Part shown: in pieces, positions 10,337 to 19,819 of the stretch
Position numbering within the stretch: position 1 is the first letter of the stretch
Layout: every line of letters starts with the position of its first letter
Origin: Liolophura sinensis
Lineage: Eukaryota; Mollusca; Polyplacophora; Chitonida; Chitonidae
Direction: 5' to 3'
DNA length: 64,000 nt
Assembly: GCF_032854445.1 (NCBI RefSeq)
Contig: NC_088305.1
Location: 21,926,955 to 21,990,954 of the forward strand
Program-made: the position numbers and the translations under genes
The notes under the pieces: generated by a model
The model's input: the letters and a program-made list of their open reading frames with translations, nothing else
Told to the model about the DNA's origin: nothing
Databases searched by the model: none

Positions 10337-10593
10337 ATTTTAATTGTCATGGATATCTATAGATAAACAGTTATATATATTTATACATGTACTCTAACCC
10401 TGGTTTTCGAGTTTTAAATCTTATTTTTCTTTTATTCGATTTTAATCACGTCTGTACTTTTTGTTTTACTTTTGGTGTTCATATTGTCATATCGAAAACC
10501 TTAACCGTCTCTTGCTTTCACCTTGTTCTCGCCACGGTATGGCTGAAATATTGCCGATGTGGCGTTAAGCCATAATCATTCATTCATTCATTC
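10337..10593 (+). other. LINE 3' UTR and tetranucleotide tail, copy 3
   Basis: About 257 bases, ending with TTCTCGCCACG, TGGCTGAAATATTGCCGATG and TGGCGTTAAGCC, then CATTCATTCATTC. The last block recurs at every LINE 3' end in the window and resembles the SINE ends, so it is the probable RT recognition site. The remainder is almost identical to copy 5 (31547-31803) and different from copy 4. Confidence 0.85.
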
Positions 10594-11243
10594 CTGGCGG
10601 ATATCGTGGCCCATCAAATCTGTGTTTTATTTATTTTTTTAACACATGAATATTTTGGGTGCATAATGGCAGTGCGTTGGAATAGTATTTACATATGTAC
10701 ATGATTCAGTTAGTGGGATTAAACCTTTTTGTGGTTGCATGTGTATAGCTTATTGTATAGGTTCAAATGCTGCCATGGTCATTTAACAGAAAGGGGATAA
10801 ATAGTAAGCTATTTACAGACATTAACGTTATCTTTACATTTGAAATACATAGATTTACATTAATGAATTACAATGAGTTGCCTATACAGAAATTTACACA
10901 GAGAGAGAAAACAGCAGTAGTGCTTTTATTTCTTGGTTAACAGTTTTGTTCTCCTGCTTCCTCCTCTGTGACGTGGAGTTCAGGAGCTCCCGCCACTTAT
11001 ACCGGACGCCGTCCAGGAAAAACCAGCGTACTGGAAACCTGTGCCTGTAACAGGTGTGACAAGTATAAATGAGGAGCAAGGATGTCAGGCCTGATGCACT
11101 TAGTTGAAACAAGAGATAGTCCTATTGTTGTGATGTTTTTCATGTTTCAATTCTTCGTTTCCTTGGTGTTAATTTTCTTTCATCCCATGGGTCTTCTTAT
11201 TGTTTTCCCTGTTTTTTCCTTTTCTATTTTCAATTTTTATTTG
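10594..11243. other. Inter-element sequence, no gene recognised
   Basis: 650 bases between LINE copies 3 and 4, AT-rich and without a convincing coding frame. The TSD pair of copy 4 (11231-11243 with 17171-17183) shows that its right-hand end was once contiguous with 17184 onward. It is therefore probably the 3' flank of the SGNH-like remnant on the minus strand. Confidence 0.5.
11231..11243 (+). repeat. Left TSD of LINE copy 4
   Basis: CAATTTTTATTTG immediately before the element start, repeated exactly at 17171-17183 after the tail. A 13-bp duplication is typical of target-primed insertion. Confidence 0.92.
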
Positions 11244-11845
11244 CCCCCGTGGGGTTTCCGGGGTGATAAGAATAGGACCTCAGCCCTCTAGGCAAGCTTG
11301 TCGTAAAAGTCGACTAACCTAGAGCTCTCCTGTGTGAGCCCGGTGAATATAATAGGCTCACATCTTCTCGGTTGTGTGAGAGGCAACCGGGGAGCGACCT
11401 GTTTGCCGTGGGTTGCGACCCGTAATCTCCGAGGACGGGATCCTGGTGGCTGAGGGTGGGTTGGTCTTGCGAGATCTTCACGCCCAACACGTCACTTTGG
11501 CCCTTACTTGGAGAGAGACGGGAGGTCGGATGGGCCCGGTCCGATCAATCGGCTTGGTCATGTCTTGCCTCTACGTGGTCCCAATTGCCTCAATAACAGC
11601 ATATCGTTTGGCGAACAAATATTATTTCTGAAATATCGTTGTAGGACTACGTTTTGAGGCGGTGGCTCATGGGTCAATCGAGTAGATTGAATTTAACCTG
11701 TTGGTATAAATCAATCTGTTCGAGTATACCTCATATGGAATCCTTGGTGTCTTTCCTGCTGGGTATTCCCAGGTTCAGGCATCGCCCTTGTTGGCACTCC
11801 GTGGTGGGTGGGGAACATATGGGGTGAAATTTCTATCTATATACC
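11244..11845 (+). promoter_or_regulatory. LINE 5' UTR with three successive stem-loops, copy 4
   Basis: 602 bases. Perfect arm pairs in the first 150 bases are CTCTAGG/CCTAGAG (11286-11292 with 11318-11324), TGTGAGCC/GGCTCACA (11333-11340 with 11355-11362) and CGGTTG/CAACCG (11369-11374 with 11384-11389). In copies 2 and 3 the third stem extends to 8 bp. The arms recur in the other copies. The structure could serve promoter, RNA packaging or translation roles; none is shown by the sequence. Confidence 0.65.
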
Positions 11846-13210
11846 ATGTCTACATCAAAACCTACTTTAAATATTTCAAATTTATCTAATAAATCTTCCT
11901 CTCAGCCGACTTTGTCTTTAAGTGCTGATAAAAAGAGGAAGTTGTCGGACTCACTGGATAACGAACAGAGCAGTTGGCCGGCTTTCATTGTTCTCTCAAC
12001 TAAGAGTGAACAAAAGCCGGCTTCAAAAATTCACCCGTTTCTTCTGCAAAGGGCTCTCCAGGGCACAGCAGGAACTTTAAAAAACGTTAAAAAACTTAGA
12101 TCCGGAGACATTCTCATTGAATGTTTCCGGCAACAACAGTCAAAAAATTTACTTAAATTAAATAAAATATCTGACATATCTGTTTTCACATCCCCTCACC
12201 ATTCCCTGAACAGCTGTCAGGGAATCATTCGTGACAGGGATGGTGATATAGCTGACCTGAATGAGGAAGAAATCTGCCAAGAACTAAATTCACAGGGTGT
12301 TACCAGAGTGAAACGCTTCGTTACGAAGAAATCTGGTAACCTCTTTAAACTTAATACATACCTGCTTACCTTTAACACTACCTCCCTTCCGTCTCATATC
12401 TACGTTGGCCCGTATAGGGTTAATGTGGATTTATATATCCCCAATCCTACACGTTGTTTTAATTGCCAACGATTTGGTCATGGCAAGGGACAATGTAAGA
12501 ACAAACTTATTTGCTTCAGATGCGGCAGTGACGGTCATGATGGTTTCGGCTGCAGCAACACAGTTAAGTGTTGCAACTGCAGTGGAGATCACATGGCCTC
12601 CTCAAAAGACTGCCCGCTTTTCGTTAAGGAAAAGCAAATTATCAACTTGAAAATTAAAAACAATATCTCCTATCAGGACGCCCGGAAATTAGCCTCACTT
12701 TCTAATACTTCTCTACCGACTTCGTTTGCCAATGTGGTCAAGCGAGTAGCAACTGTTGCTACTCAAACCTCTTGGACTTGGCCCATTGGAAACGACAAAC
12801 CTAGTTATGTTTCTGTGCAACTTCCATCTCAACCTTCATTTAGTTCTTCCTCAACTCAAACTCCTTCAAAAGAACAAATAAAAACAGTAAATAGTATAGA
12901 ACACCCTGGTAAACCAGCTGAGCCCAATTGCCCTAAAAATGACAAAAATAAGTCCAAAAGTCAATCTCAAAATAATAATAAAATAACTAATAAACCTGGT
13001 GGCCCCACAGAGCGTCCCTCTAAGGCCACTAGGGATCCTATACAAACTTTTAATAAGTTTGGTTCGTTGGAGGACGTTGGTCCTTCAACATCAGATGCGG
13101 AGGTGATGGATATATCACCCGCATCAGGGAGATCTTCCAGCCGATCTCCAAGAAAGGGTCGTCCTCGGTCAAAACATAAAGAGAAATCTCCTATACGTCT
13201 CCCTCCATAA
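11846..13210 (+). CDS. LINE ORF1 protein, copy 4 (intact)
   Basis: 454 residues. Residues about 45-200 show two alternating hydrophobic/basic blocks compatible with RRM-like folds. Zinc knuckles lie at C204-C207-H212-C217 and C223-C226-H231-C236, with a variant third at C242-C245-H249-C256. A Ser/Gln/Lys-rich linker follows (about 300-390), then KATRDP, FGSLEDV and a basic tail ending PIRLPP. It is expected to coat the LINE RNA. The stop overlaps the ORF2 ATG as TAATG at 13208-13212, which fits coupled termination-reinitiation. Confidence 0.93.
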   Translation: MSTSKPTLNISNLSNKSSSQPTLSLSADKKRKLSDSLDNEQSSWPAFIVLSTKSEQKPASKIHPFLLQRALQGTAGTLKNVKKLRSGDILIECFRQQQSKNLLKLNKISDISVFTSPHHSLNSCQGIIRDRDGDIADLNEEEICQELNSQGVTRVKRFVTKKSGNLFKLNTYLLTFNTTSLPSHIYVGPYRVNVDLYIPNPTRCFNCQRFGHGKGQCKNKLICFRCGSDGHDGFGCSNTVKCCNCSGDHMASSKDCPLFVKEKQIINLKIKNNISYQDARKLASLSNTSLPTSFANVVKRVATVATQTSWTWPIGNDKPSYVSVQLPSQPSFSSSSTQTPSKEQIKTVNSIEHPGKPAEPNCPKNDKNKSKSQSQNNNKITNKPGGPTERPSKATRDPIQTFNKFGSLEDVGPSTSDAEVMDISPASGRSSSRSPRKGRPRSKHKEKSPIRLPP

Positions 13211-16200
13211 TGGCGATATATGACAAAATTATACAGTGGAATTGTCGAGGCCTTAAGGTAAATTTTATTGAAATAACACAGCTTGTTCAATCATTAAATC
13301 CTATTGCCCTGTGTCTTCAGGAAACTCACCTGAAGACATCTGACAAAGACAAAATAACTCTTAAAAATTACTCATTATACAGTACGTACTCGAATGAAGA
13401 AGATCGAGCTGCAGGCGGCTCCTCTATCTTCGTCAATAACAATGTTATTCACAGCCCTGTTGCTCTGGATACAGAACTTCAGGCTGTGGCCGTTCGTGTT
13501 TCACTATGTGAAACAATCACATTATGTTCAGTGTATATTCCCCCGAACATTTCTTTGTCAGCTTTGCAGTTACATAATTTAAAACAACAGTTGCCAACAC
13601 CTTTTATACTTATGGGAGATTTTAATTCCCATAACCCCCTATGGGGCAGTAACAACATAAATGATAAGGGCAAGATCATAGAAAACTTCTTATCTAACGA
13701 AGAACAGTGTTATTTCAATGATGGTTCTAATACCTATTTACATCCAGGTAATGGCGCTTATTCTGCTATCGATCTCACTATCACAGATCCATCACTTCTC
13801 CCGGATTTTTCTTGGAAGGTGCATGACGATCTTTGTGGTAGCGACCATTTTCCTATAATCCTAGAACATATCACTTCTAATTCATTAGAACGTGTAGCTA
13901 GGTGGAAATTCGATAAAGCGGATTGGATCGCATTTGAGATGTTCTGTGAGGCTGATATCACCTCAAAGACTCTCACTGGAGCAGATGATCCTATGTTAAA
14001 ATTTAATCAGCTTGTTTTAGAAGCCGCTGACAGAACTATCCCTAAGACCTCGACAAATCCCAAATCCAAAAGTAAACCCTGGTACGACAATGACTGTCGT
14101 AAAGCCATAAAGGACCGTAAAAAGGCTGAACGCAGATTTAATCATTGTCCTACTGATAATAATTTAAACCAGGTTCGTAAATTTAGAGCTAAGGCTCGTC
14201 GATTACTCAAGTCCAAGAGACGATCTTGTTGGCGGAACTTTGTTTCGGGCATTACGTCAAAAACACCCATGCGTAAGGTCTGGAACATGGTTCAGAAACT
14301 TAAGGGCAAAAATAATAAAGCCAAAGTCCAGCATTTGAAAGATGGAGATAATATATTAACCTCTCCATCCCATATTGCAAATAAATTAGCTGAGACAATT
14401 TCCAAGAAATCTTCTTCTGAAAACTATACTAAAAAATTCCAACGTATTAAAAACCAGAAGGAGAAAACTAAATTGCCCTTTTCTTCTAAAAATTTAGAAG
14501 AATATAATTGTCCTTTTAAAATCGAGGAACTTAAAACTGCGTTAAAAAAGGCCCACGATACTGCCTGTGGTCCCGATAATGTATATTATAAGTTTCTAAA
14601 CCATTTACCACTTGAGCCACTGGAGACTCTCTTGGACTTGCTTAATAATATTTGGATAACTGGTAATTTTCCACCATCATGGAGGGAGGCGTGTATTATT
14701 CCGGTTCCCAAACCGGGTAAGGATCATACTGATCCAAATAATTACCGTCCCATAGCTCTTACCAGCTGTGTCTGTAAGACTATGGAACGGATGATTAATG
14801 ATAGACTTGTTTGGTTTCTTGAAACCAACAAGCTTTTATCTAATATTCAATGTGGTTTTCGGCAAGGTAGATCTACCATGGATCACCTTGTTCGATTTGA
14901 AACCTTTATTCGCGATGGCTTCATCAATAATGAACATGTGGTGTCCATATTTTTTGACCTTGAAAAGGCTTACGACACCACATGGAAATATGGTATTTTA
15001 AAAGATCTCGCGAATATGGGTCTAAAAGGTCGCTTACCTATATTTATATCCAAATTTTTATCTGATCGTCAGTTTAAGGTACGGGTGGGGTCCACTCTTT
15101 CTGACTCTTATGAGCAGGAAATGGGTGTACCCCAGGGCAGTATTCTATCACCAACTCTGTTCAGCATAAAAATAAATAGCCTAGCAAAAACATTAACATC
15201 GGGCACAGAGGGTTCTTTATATGTGGATGATTTCCTTATATGCTACCGAGCTAAGAATATGAATAACATCGAACGTCAGTTGCAGCTTTGTCTCAATAAG
15301 ATCGAGACATGGGCAACTGAAAACGGTTTTAGATTTTCAACGTCTAAAACCGTCGGTATGCATTTTTGTAACAAACGGAAACTTCATCTTGACCCTGAGC
15401 TAAATTTTTGTGGTGAACAGGTTAAAATTGTTGGAGAAACAAAATTTTTAGGTATAATATTTGATAGTAAACTATCTTTTATACCTCATATTAAAATGCT
15501 TAAAGCTAAATGTACAAAGGCTCTCGATATAATTAAGGTCGTTTCTAGCACCGACTGGGGTGCTGACCGATCAGTTTTACTTAATTTATATCGTTCTCTG
15601 GTGAGGTCTAAATTGGACTATGGATCCATCATTTACGGTTCCGCTAGGAAGTCGTATATTAAAATGTTGGATCCTGTTCATCACCAAGGTTTGAGGCTCA
15701 GCCTTGGTGCTTTTAGAACCTCACCAGTAGAAAGTTTATACGTGGAGGCAAATGAGCCTTCCTTATACAACCGACGTATTAAACTTAGTCTTCAATATGC
15801 TACAAAGCTTAAAGCACATCCAACAAACCCTGCCTACGACTGTGTTTTCAATCCATTATATGTAGACAAATATATTAAATGTCCTAACAAGATCCCTTCG
15901 TTCGGTCTTCGCATACGGGACCATATTGTGGGTGCTAACATCAAGCTGGAGGATATAGCTCCGGTATCTTTTCCAGAGTCTCCTCCATGGCTTCTCCCAC
16001 AAACTAAACTAATATTTGATCTACGTAAATATAATAAATCCAATACAAATCCTCTTATAATTCAGCAAGGTTTTGCTGAAATCAAGGCTGATTATATGGA
16101 CTATAAATTTATATATACTGACGGGTCAAAGGATGGGGACAGGGTTGCGGCTGCGGCTGTCTTAGAGCAGCGGGTCACTTCTCTTCGTCTGCCACCTTCA

Positions 16201-16905
16201 TCTTCTATCTTTTCTGCAGAGGCCAGGGCTATACTCCTGGCCTTATCATATGTTTCCTCTGGGCATGTCCACAGGGCAGTGATATGCAGCGACTCGCTGT
16301 CTTGCCTTTTGGCAATTCAGAATAATAAATTTAAAAATCCATTGATACTTGAGATAATAACTAAACACCGAAAATTAATTAAAAGAGGTAAAGATATTAT
16401 ATTCTGTTGGATACCAAGTCACACTGGTATCCATGGAAACACAGTCGTGGACAGGGAAGCGAAAGCTGCCCTATATAAACCTGTATCTCGGGTTAAAATC
16501 CCTTATGCTGACGTGAAGTCTAATATTCTTAAATATATTCGTCGCCTTTGGCAGGGTGAATGGGACTTGCAGATCCATAATAAACTGCATGCCATTCATC
16601 CTGTCATTGGCTACAATGCCTATACTTGTCTAATGTCTCGTAGAGACCAAGTAGTTTTAACAAGGTGTCGTATTGGGCATTCTCATCTGACACACAATTT
16701 CATCTTAGATGGGAGCAGTGCTCCCGAGTGTGTTGGATGTGATGCTCAATATGGCATCAAACATATTTTGGTTGACTGTGTGGACTTTGCCCATGTTCGG
16801 CAAAGGTTCTACACGGTCAACTCTATATTTGATTTATTTGACAGTGTCGCTGGCGATACTGTCATTAATTACTTAAAACATATTGGATTATATCATAAGA
16901 TATAA
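13210..16905 (+). CDS. LINE ORF2: APE endonuclease, RT, RNase H, copy 4 (intact)
   Basis: 1231 residues. Endonuclease: N11 in QWNCRG, E38 in QETH, D137/N139 in GDFN, D212-H213 in SDHFPI. RT: D583 in FFDLEKAYD, GVPQGS at 639-644, YVDD at 671-674. RNase H: D971 in YTDGS, E1004 in SAEAR, D1028 in CSDSL, D1081 in VDREAK. A zinc-like motif C1174-C1177-H1185-C1190 precedes the C-terminus. All key residues are present with no stop or frameshift, so this copy could encode an active retrotransposition enzyme. Class: I group non-LTR element; the gastropod element nimbus is a plausible relative, from memory only. Confidence 0.94.
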   Translation: MAIYDKIIQWNCRGLKVNFIEITQLVQSLNPIALCLQETHLKTSDKDKITLKNYSLYSTYSNEEDRAAGGSSIFVNNNVIHSPVALDTELQAVAVRVSLCETITLCSVYIPPNISLSALQLHNLKQQLPTPFILMGDFNSHNPLWGSNNINDKGKIIENFLSNEEQCYFNDGSNTYLHPGNGAYSAIDLTITDPSLLPDFSWKVHDDLCGSDHFPIILEHITSNSLERVARWKFDKADWIAFEMFCEADITSKTLTGADDPMLKFNQLVLEAADRTIPKTSTNPKSKSKPWYDNDCRKAIKDRKKAERRFNHCPTDNNLNQVRKFRAKARRLLKSKRRSCWRNFVSGITSKTPMRKVWNMVQKLKGKNNKAKVQHLKDGDNILTSPSHIANKLAETISKKSSSENYTKKFQRIKNQKEKTKLPFSSKNLEEYNCPFKIEELKTALKKAHDTACGPDNVYYKFLNHLPLEPLETLLDLLNNIWITGNFPPSWREACIIPVPKPGKDHTDPNNYRPIALTSCVCKTMERMINDRLVWFLETNKLLSNIQCGFRQGRSTMDHLVRFETFIRDGFINNEHVVSIFFDLEKAYDTTWKYGILKDLANMGLKGRLPIFISKFLSDRQFKVRVGSTLSDSYEQEMGVPQGSILSPTLFSIKINSLAKTLTSGTEGSLYVDDFLICYRAKNMNNIERQLQLCLNKIETWATENGFRFSTSKTVGMHFCNKRKLHLDPELNFCGEQVKIVGETKFLGIIFDSKLSFIPHIKMLKAKCTKALDIIKVVSSTDWGADRSVLLNLYRSLVRSKLDYGSIIYGSARKSYIKMLDPVHHQGLRLSLGAFRTSPVESLYVEANEPSLYNRRIKLSLQYATKLKAHPTNPAYDCVFNPLYVDKYIKCPNKIPSFGLRIRDHIVGANIKLEDIAPVSFPESPPWLLPQTKLIFDLRKYNKSNTNPLIIQQGFAEIKADYMDYKFIYTDGSKDGDRVAAAAVLEQRVTSLRLPPSSSIFSAEARAILLALSYVSSGHVHRAVICSDSLSCLLAIQNNKFKNPLILEIITKHRKLIKRGKDIIFCWIPSHTGIHGNTVVDREAKAALYKPVSRVKIPYADVKSNILKYIRRLWQGEWDLQIHNKLHAIHPVIGYNAYTCLMSRRDQVVLTRCRIGHSHLTHNFILDGSSAPECVGCDAQYGIKHILVDCVDFAHVRQRFYTVNSIFDLFDSVAGDTVINYLKHIGLYHKI

Positions 16906-17170
16906 TTTCATTTTTATTTCACATAGATATTTTTAGTTCATATATACAAATTAAAATTTTAAAAGCTTTGTGGTTTTCAAGTTTTTAAAGAGCTTTGATT
17001 GTTTTACCTAGTTTTAAACATGTCTGTCATTTTTCATTTGTTTTGTATGTTCATACTTCAGTCTTGAAAACCATATACTGATTCCTGGTTTTAAACATGT
17101 TCTCGCCACGATATGGCTGAAATATTGCCGATGTGGTGTAAAGCCATAATCATTCATTCATTCATTCATT
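16906..17170 (+). other. LINE 3' UTR and tail, copy 4 (divergent subtype)
   Basis: About 265 bases, unlike copies 3 and 5 until the shared end (GTTCTCGCCACG, GGCTGAAATATTGCCGATG, TAAAGCCATAATC) and the CATT tail. Conservation of the terminal block alone fits its proposed role as the RT recognition site. Confidence 0.8.
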
Positions 17171-17183
17171 CAATTTTTATTTG
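17171..17183 (+). repeat. Right TSD of LINE copy 4
   Basis: CAATTTTTATTTG, identical to 11231-11243. On the minus strand the duplication contains the TAA stop of the SGNH-like frame (17177-17179). Confidence 0.92.
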
Positions 17184-17320
17184 TGGGCTCCCATGGCGGC
17201 GCAGACAGCACGTTTCATAGACCGGTAGAACAGTTCCTGGCCTAGAGTGTTTAGGTGCACTCCGTCGTTGGTTAGAATTTGCTTTTGTGGTCGGATGAGT
17301 CCCCTGTGTCTCCAGAAGGT
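17177..17320 (-). pseudogene. SGNH-hydrolase-like C-terminal fragment
   Basis: The minus strand reads an open block of 47 codons ending in TAA: TFWRHRGLIRP, then TNDGVHLNTLGQELFYRSM, then KRAVCAAMGAHK. DGVHLN is the Asp-His block found at the C-terminal end of SGNH/GDSL-type hydrolase folds, and DGVHLN..GQ...YRS is a pattern I know from SGNH-like proteins often found near invertebrate retroelements. Upstream codons (to about 17540) are degenerate with stops. The N-terminal Ser block is not seen. LINE copy 4 inserted exactly at the stop codon. Function is inferred from one block only. Confidence 0.5.
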
Positions 17321-17597
17321 GGACAATTAGTTATGTAATTGTAGTCAACTGAATACCTTAGAAACGATAGGAGCTAGTATGGAGGCCAAAGGCGCTAACA
17401 GCTAACAGGCTGTTGTCCTTGTAAAGGTAGGCGTTGTTTTTGTGCATCTGCTGTGATCTGTTGGAGCTGGATGCGGATATGATTTTTGGAGCGCATTATA
17501 TAGCCAAATGTCACGCCATTGTTTCCATACCAGAGGTCTACGTAATAACTTGCATAATCATAAGAGTTCTAGAGTACCCCATATACTACTAGCAAAA
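17321..17597. other. Degenerate upstream part of the SGNH-like remnant
   Basis: 277 bases between the SGNH-like block and the next LINE fragment. The minus strand has short coding-looking stretches (for example KNNAYLYKDNSL) broken by stops. It probably continues the same decayed gene, but I cannot confirm it. Confidence 0.3.
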
Positions 17598-18773
17598 ATT
17601 TAATAAATGCCCCAATAAGATTACTTCGTTTGGTCTTCGTATAAGAGATCATGTTGTGGGAGATAACATCAAGCTAGAGGATATAGCATCGGTGTCTTTT
17701 CCGGAGTCTCCTCCCTGGCTTCTTTCATAACCTAAACAGATATTTGATCTACGTAAATATAATAATTCAAATACAAATCCTCTTATAATTCAGCGAAGTT
17801 TTGCTGGAATTAAGGTTAATTATATGGATTACAAATTTATATATACTGACGGGTCGAAGGATGGGGACAGGGTTGCGACTGCGGCTGTCTTAGAGCAGCG
17901 GGTCTCTTCCTTTCGTCTTCCATCCTCTTCTTCAATATTCTCTGCCGAGGCCAGAGCTATACTCCTGGCCTTATCATATGTTTCTTCTGGGCGTGCGCAG
18001 AGGGCAGTCATATGCATCGACTGGCTATCTTGCCTTTTGGCAATTGAGAATAATAATTTTAAAAATCCATTAATTCTTGATAATAGCCGAACTAGAAAAC
18101 TGATTAAAAGAGGTAAAGATATTATATTCTTTTGGATACCAAGTCATATTGGTATTCATGGAAACACAGTCGTAGACAGGGAAGCCAAAGCTGCCCTATA
18201 TAAACCCGTATCTCGGGTAAAAATCTTAAGAAAGGTCTCGTAGAGACCAAGTAGTGTTAATAAGGTTTTGTACTGGGTATTCTCGTCTAACACACAACTT
18301 CATGCTAGATGGGAGCAATGCTCTTGAGTGGGTTGGATGTGATGCCCGATATTGCATCAAACATATCTTGGTTGACTGTGTGGACTTTGCTCATGTTCGG
18401 CAAAGATTCTATACATACAACTCTATATATGATTTTTTTGACAACACCGCTGGCGATGCTCTCACAAAATATTTGAGGACCATTAGACTATATCATATAA
18501 TATAAATTTTAGTTATTAAAAATATTTATAGATCTAAAGTTATAGACGTGTAGATTTCTTGATATACTATTTTTAAAATCTGCTGGTTTTCGAGTTTTAA
18601 CTGTTTGGGTTTTTCTTATCTAATTTTAAATATGTCCGAACAATTTTGTTTCGTTTTTTGATGTTCTCATAACCATACCGAAAACCTCATCCGCCTCGCC
18701 CCTTGTTCTCGCCACGATGTGGCTGAAATATTGTCTATGTGGCGTTAAGCCATAATCATTCATTCGTTCATTC
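17598..18773 (+). mobile_element. LINE fragment: RNase H part of ORF2 plus 3' UTR
   Basis: A 5'-truncated copy beginning at the ORF2 segment equivalent to YTKCPNKIPSFGLR and ending with the standard tail at 18773. RNase H motifs are still readable (YTDGSKDGDR, SAEARAILLA) but CTDSL has become CIDWL, and about 150 bp between the RNase H and zinc-motif regions are deleted near 18225. A stop lies near 17730. It is nonfunctional; no clear TSD was found. Confidence 0.88.
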
Positions 18774-19170
18774 ATGTGGTATTTCCTGGGGGTTATCAGG
18801 GCCCGCTCCAGATGTTGATTTTTGTTCATAGTATTCATGGAACAGGTCCTGGTAACCACGCGTCCTCGGGACAGTTGGCGTGGTGTTTGTCCATTAGACT
18901 TCGCAGGTTAAAAGTGCCTTTGGCGAAAACTTCCAGCATCCTCGTGCGTCTTTCTGTCGGACTGGTGCCAAACGCGTTCCTTTTGCGGTTGTTCTGGCGA
19001 AACGTTGCAGATGATGATCTACCTTCGGACCGGGTCGGCGGGGCTTGAAAAGGGCGACTTTACAGGCCAATATGTTTAATAAAATATACTATTGGTGCCG
19101 AAAACTTACATTTCGCCAGTAATTTATCATCCTACCTCCAAACACGACGAGAACACTCGACATCAACGTA
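18774..19170. other. Flank with an unrecognised minus-strand coding-like block
   Basis: On the minus strand, about 19060 down to 18850, a frame reads RRTRMLEVFAKGTF, NLRSLMDKHHANC and PEDAWLPGPVP before a stop. I do not recognise it. It lies on the same strand as the SGNH-like block and is separated from it by the LINE fragment, so both may belong to one decayed gene. Confidence 0.3.
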
Positions 19171-19199
19171 TGAAGAGTTTGGTTCCAAAACGCGATAAA
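19171..19199 (+). repeat. Left terminal inverted repeat
   Basis: 29 bp starting TGAAGAGTTTGGTTCC and ending CGCGATAAA, the exact reverse complement of 22793-22821. TA precedes it at 19169-19170. Confidence 0.88.
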
Positions 19200-19375
19200 T
19201 CCATTTCCAATGTTTGGTTAAAAAGCACATTTTTTACCTAGAGTGATTGATGACTGTAATTGATCTATTATATTGGCTGAACCTTTAGTGACAAACTACT
19301 CAAAGACAATCAGCACAAATAATTCAATCCAGAACTAATTACTACTTTCGTTTGATGAAATTAATTATTTTATTT

Positions 19376-19429
19376 GCAAAACGCGACATATCCAAGTTTA
19401 ATCTTTTTTTCGCAAAATGCTATATATCC
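19376..19429 (+). repeat. Left subterminal repeats
   Basis: Two degenerate copies of the TIR-internal motif: GCAAAACGCGACATATCC (19376-19393) and GCAAAATGCTATATATCC (about 19412-19429). Matching motifs at the other end are inverted: 22688-22711, and about 22643-22665 overlapping the start of exon 1. Such arrays often bind transposase. Confidence 0.6.
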
Positions 19430-19819
19430 TGATTTAATTTGTTTAACTGAAAACCGTCACTAATCCAGTGGTGTAACTTCATGCATCTGGCAAAACAAAA
19501 TGATTTACTTGATGAAACATTAACTGACTAGTTTTGCAATAATCACAGGTATCAAAAAGAAAACTGCTGCCAAATTCACAACTTCTGGCCGTAACACACA
19601 GGCAAGATCGCTAATAACAACAAAACACAATTCATACCGAAATGGAACACACAATTTCAACTTTAAGAAAGGTTAGGATCTAACCTAGAATATCGCAATG
19701 AAAAGAAAAAGAGTTTAATTAAACGTTTTAACCATCAACACACAATTTCGGAAAACTAACTCTTCAATAATTACTGTTTCACTGAGCACAGCGCGGGATT
19801 TTAACAGTCTAGGTTAGGC

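Larger units (their letters stand above)
4721..10593 (+). mobile_element. LINE copy 3, full-length, ORF1 with one nonsense codon
   Basis: A complete 5' UTR (4721-5324), ORF1, ORF2 and 3' UTR with a CATT-type tail ending at 10593. The upstream flank is copy 2 ORF2 and the downstream flank starts CTGGCGGATATC; these do not match, so there is no TSD around this copy alone. Either the whole 1-2-3 tandem was one insertion, or the flank was rearranged. The 3' UTR is nearly identical to that of copy 5, which points to a recent common source. Confidence 0.92.
11244..17170 (+). mobile_element. LINE copy 4: full-length, intact ORFs, TSD-flanked
   Basis: 5927 bp from CCCCCGTGGGG to the CATT-type tail, flanked by the 13-bp duplication CAATTTTTATTTG. 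Both ORFs are open and every catalytic motif is present, making this the best candidate for a currently mobile copy. Its 5' UTR is of the subtype shared with copies 2, 5 and 6, while its 3' UTR differs clearly from copies 3 and 5 outside the terminal block. It sits at the end of an SGNH-like gene remnant. Confidence 0.95.

Noticed and set aside
10575-10593. CATTC repeats as a microsatellite or CRISPR-like array
   Set aside because: They are the tails of LINE insertions; there are no spacers and the context is eukaryotic.
4721-10593. Copy 3 as an insertion nested in copy 2
   Set aside because: The rest of copy 2 ORF2 does not follow 10593 and no TSD joins the flanks.
11244-11400. HDV-like self-cleaving ribozyme at the LINE 5' end
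   Set aside because: Hairpins are clear, but I could not pair the first ~7 bases with a downstream partner as the HDV fold requires. Kept only as a test to run.
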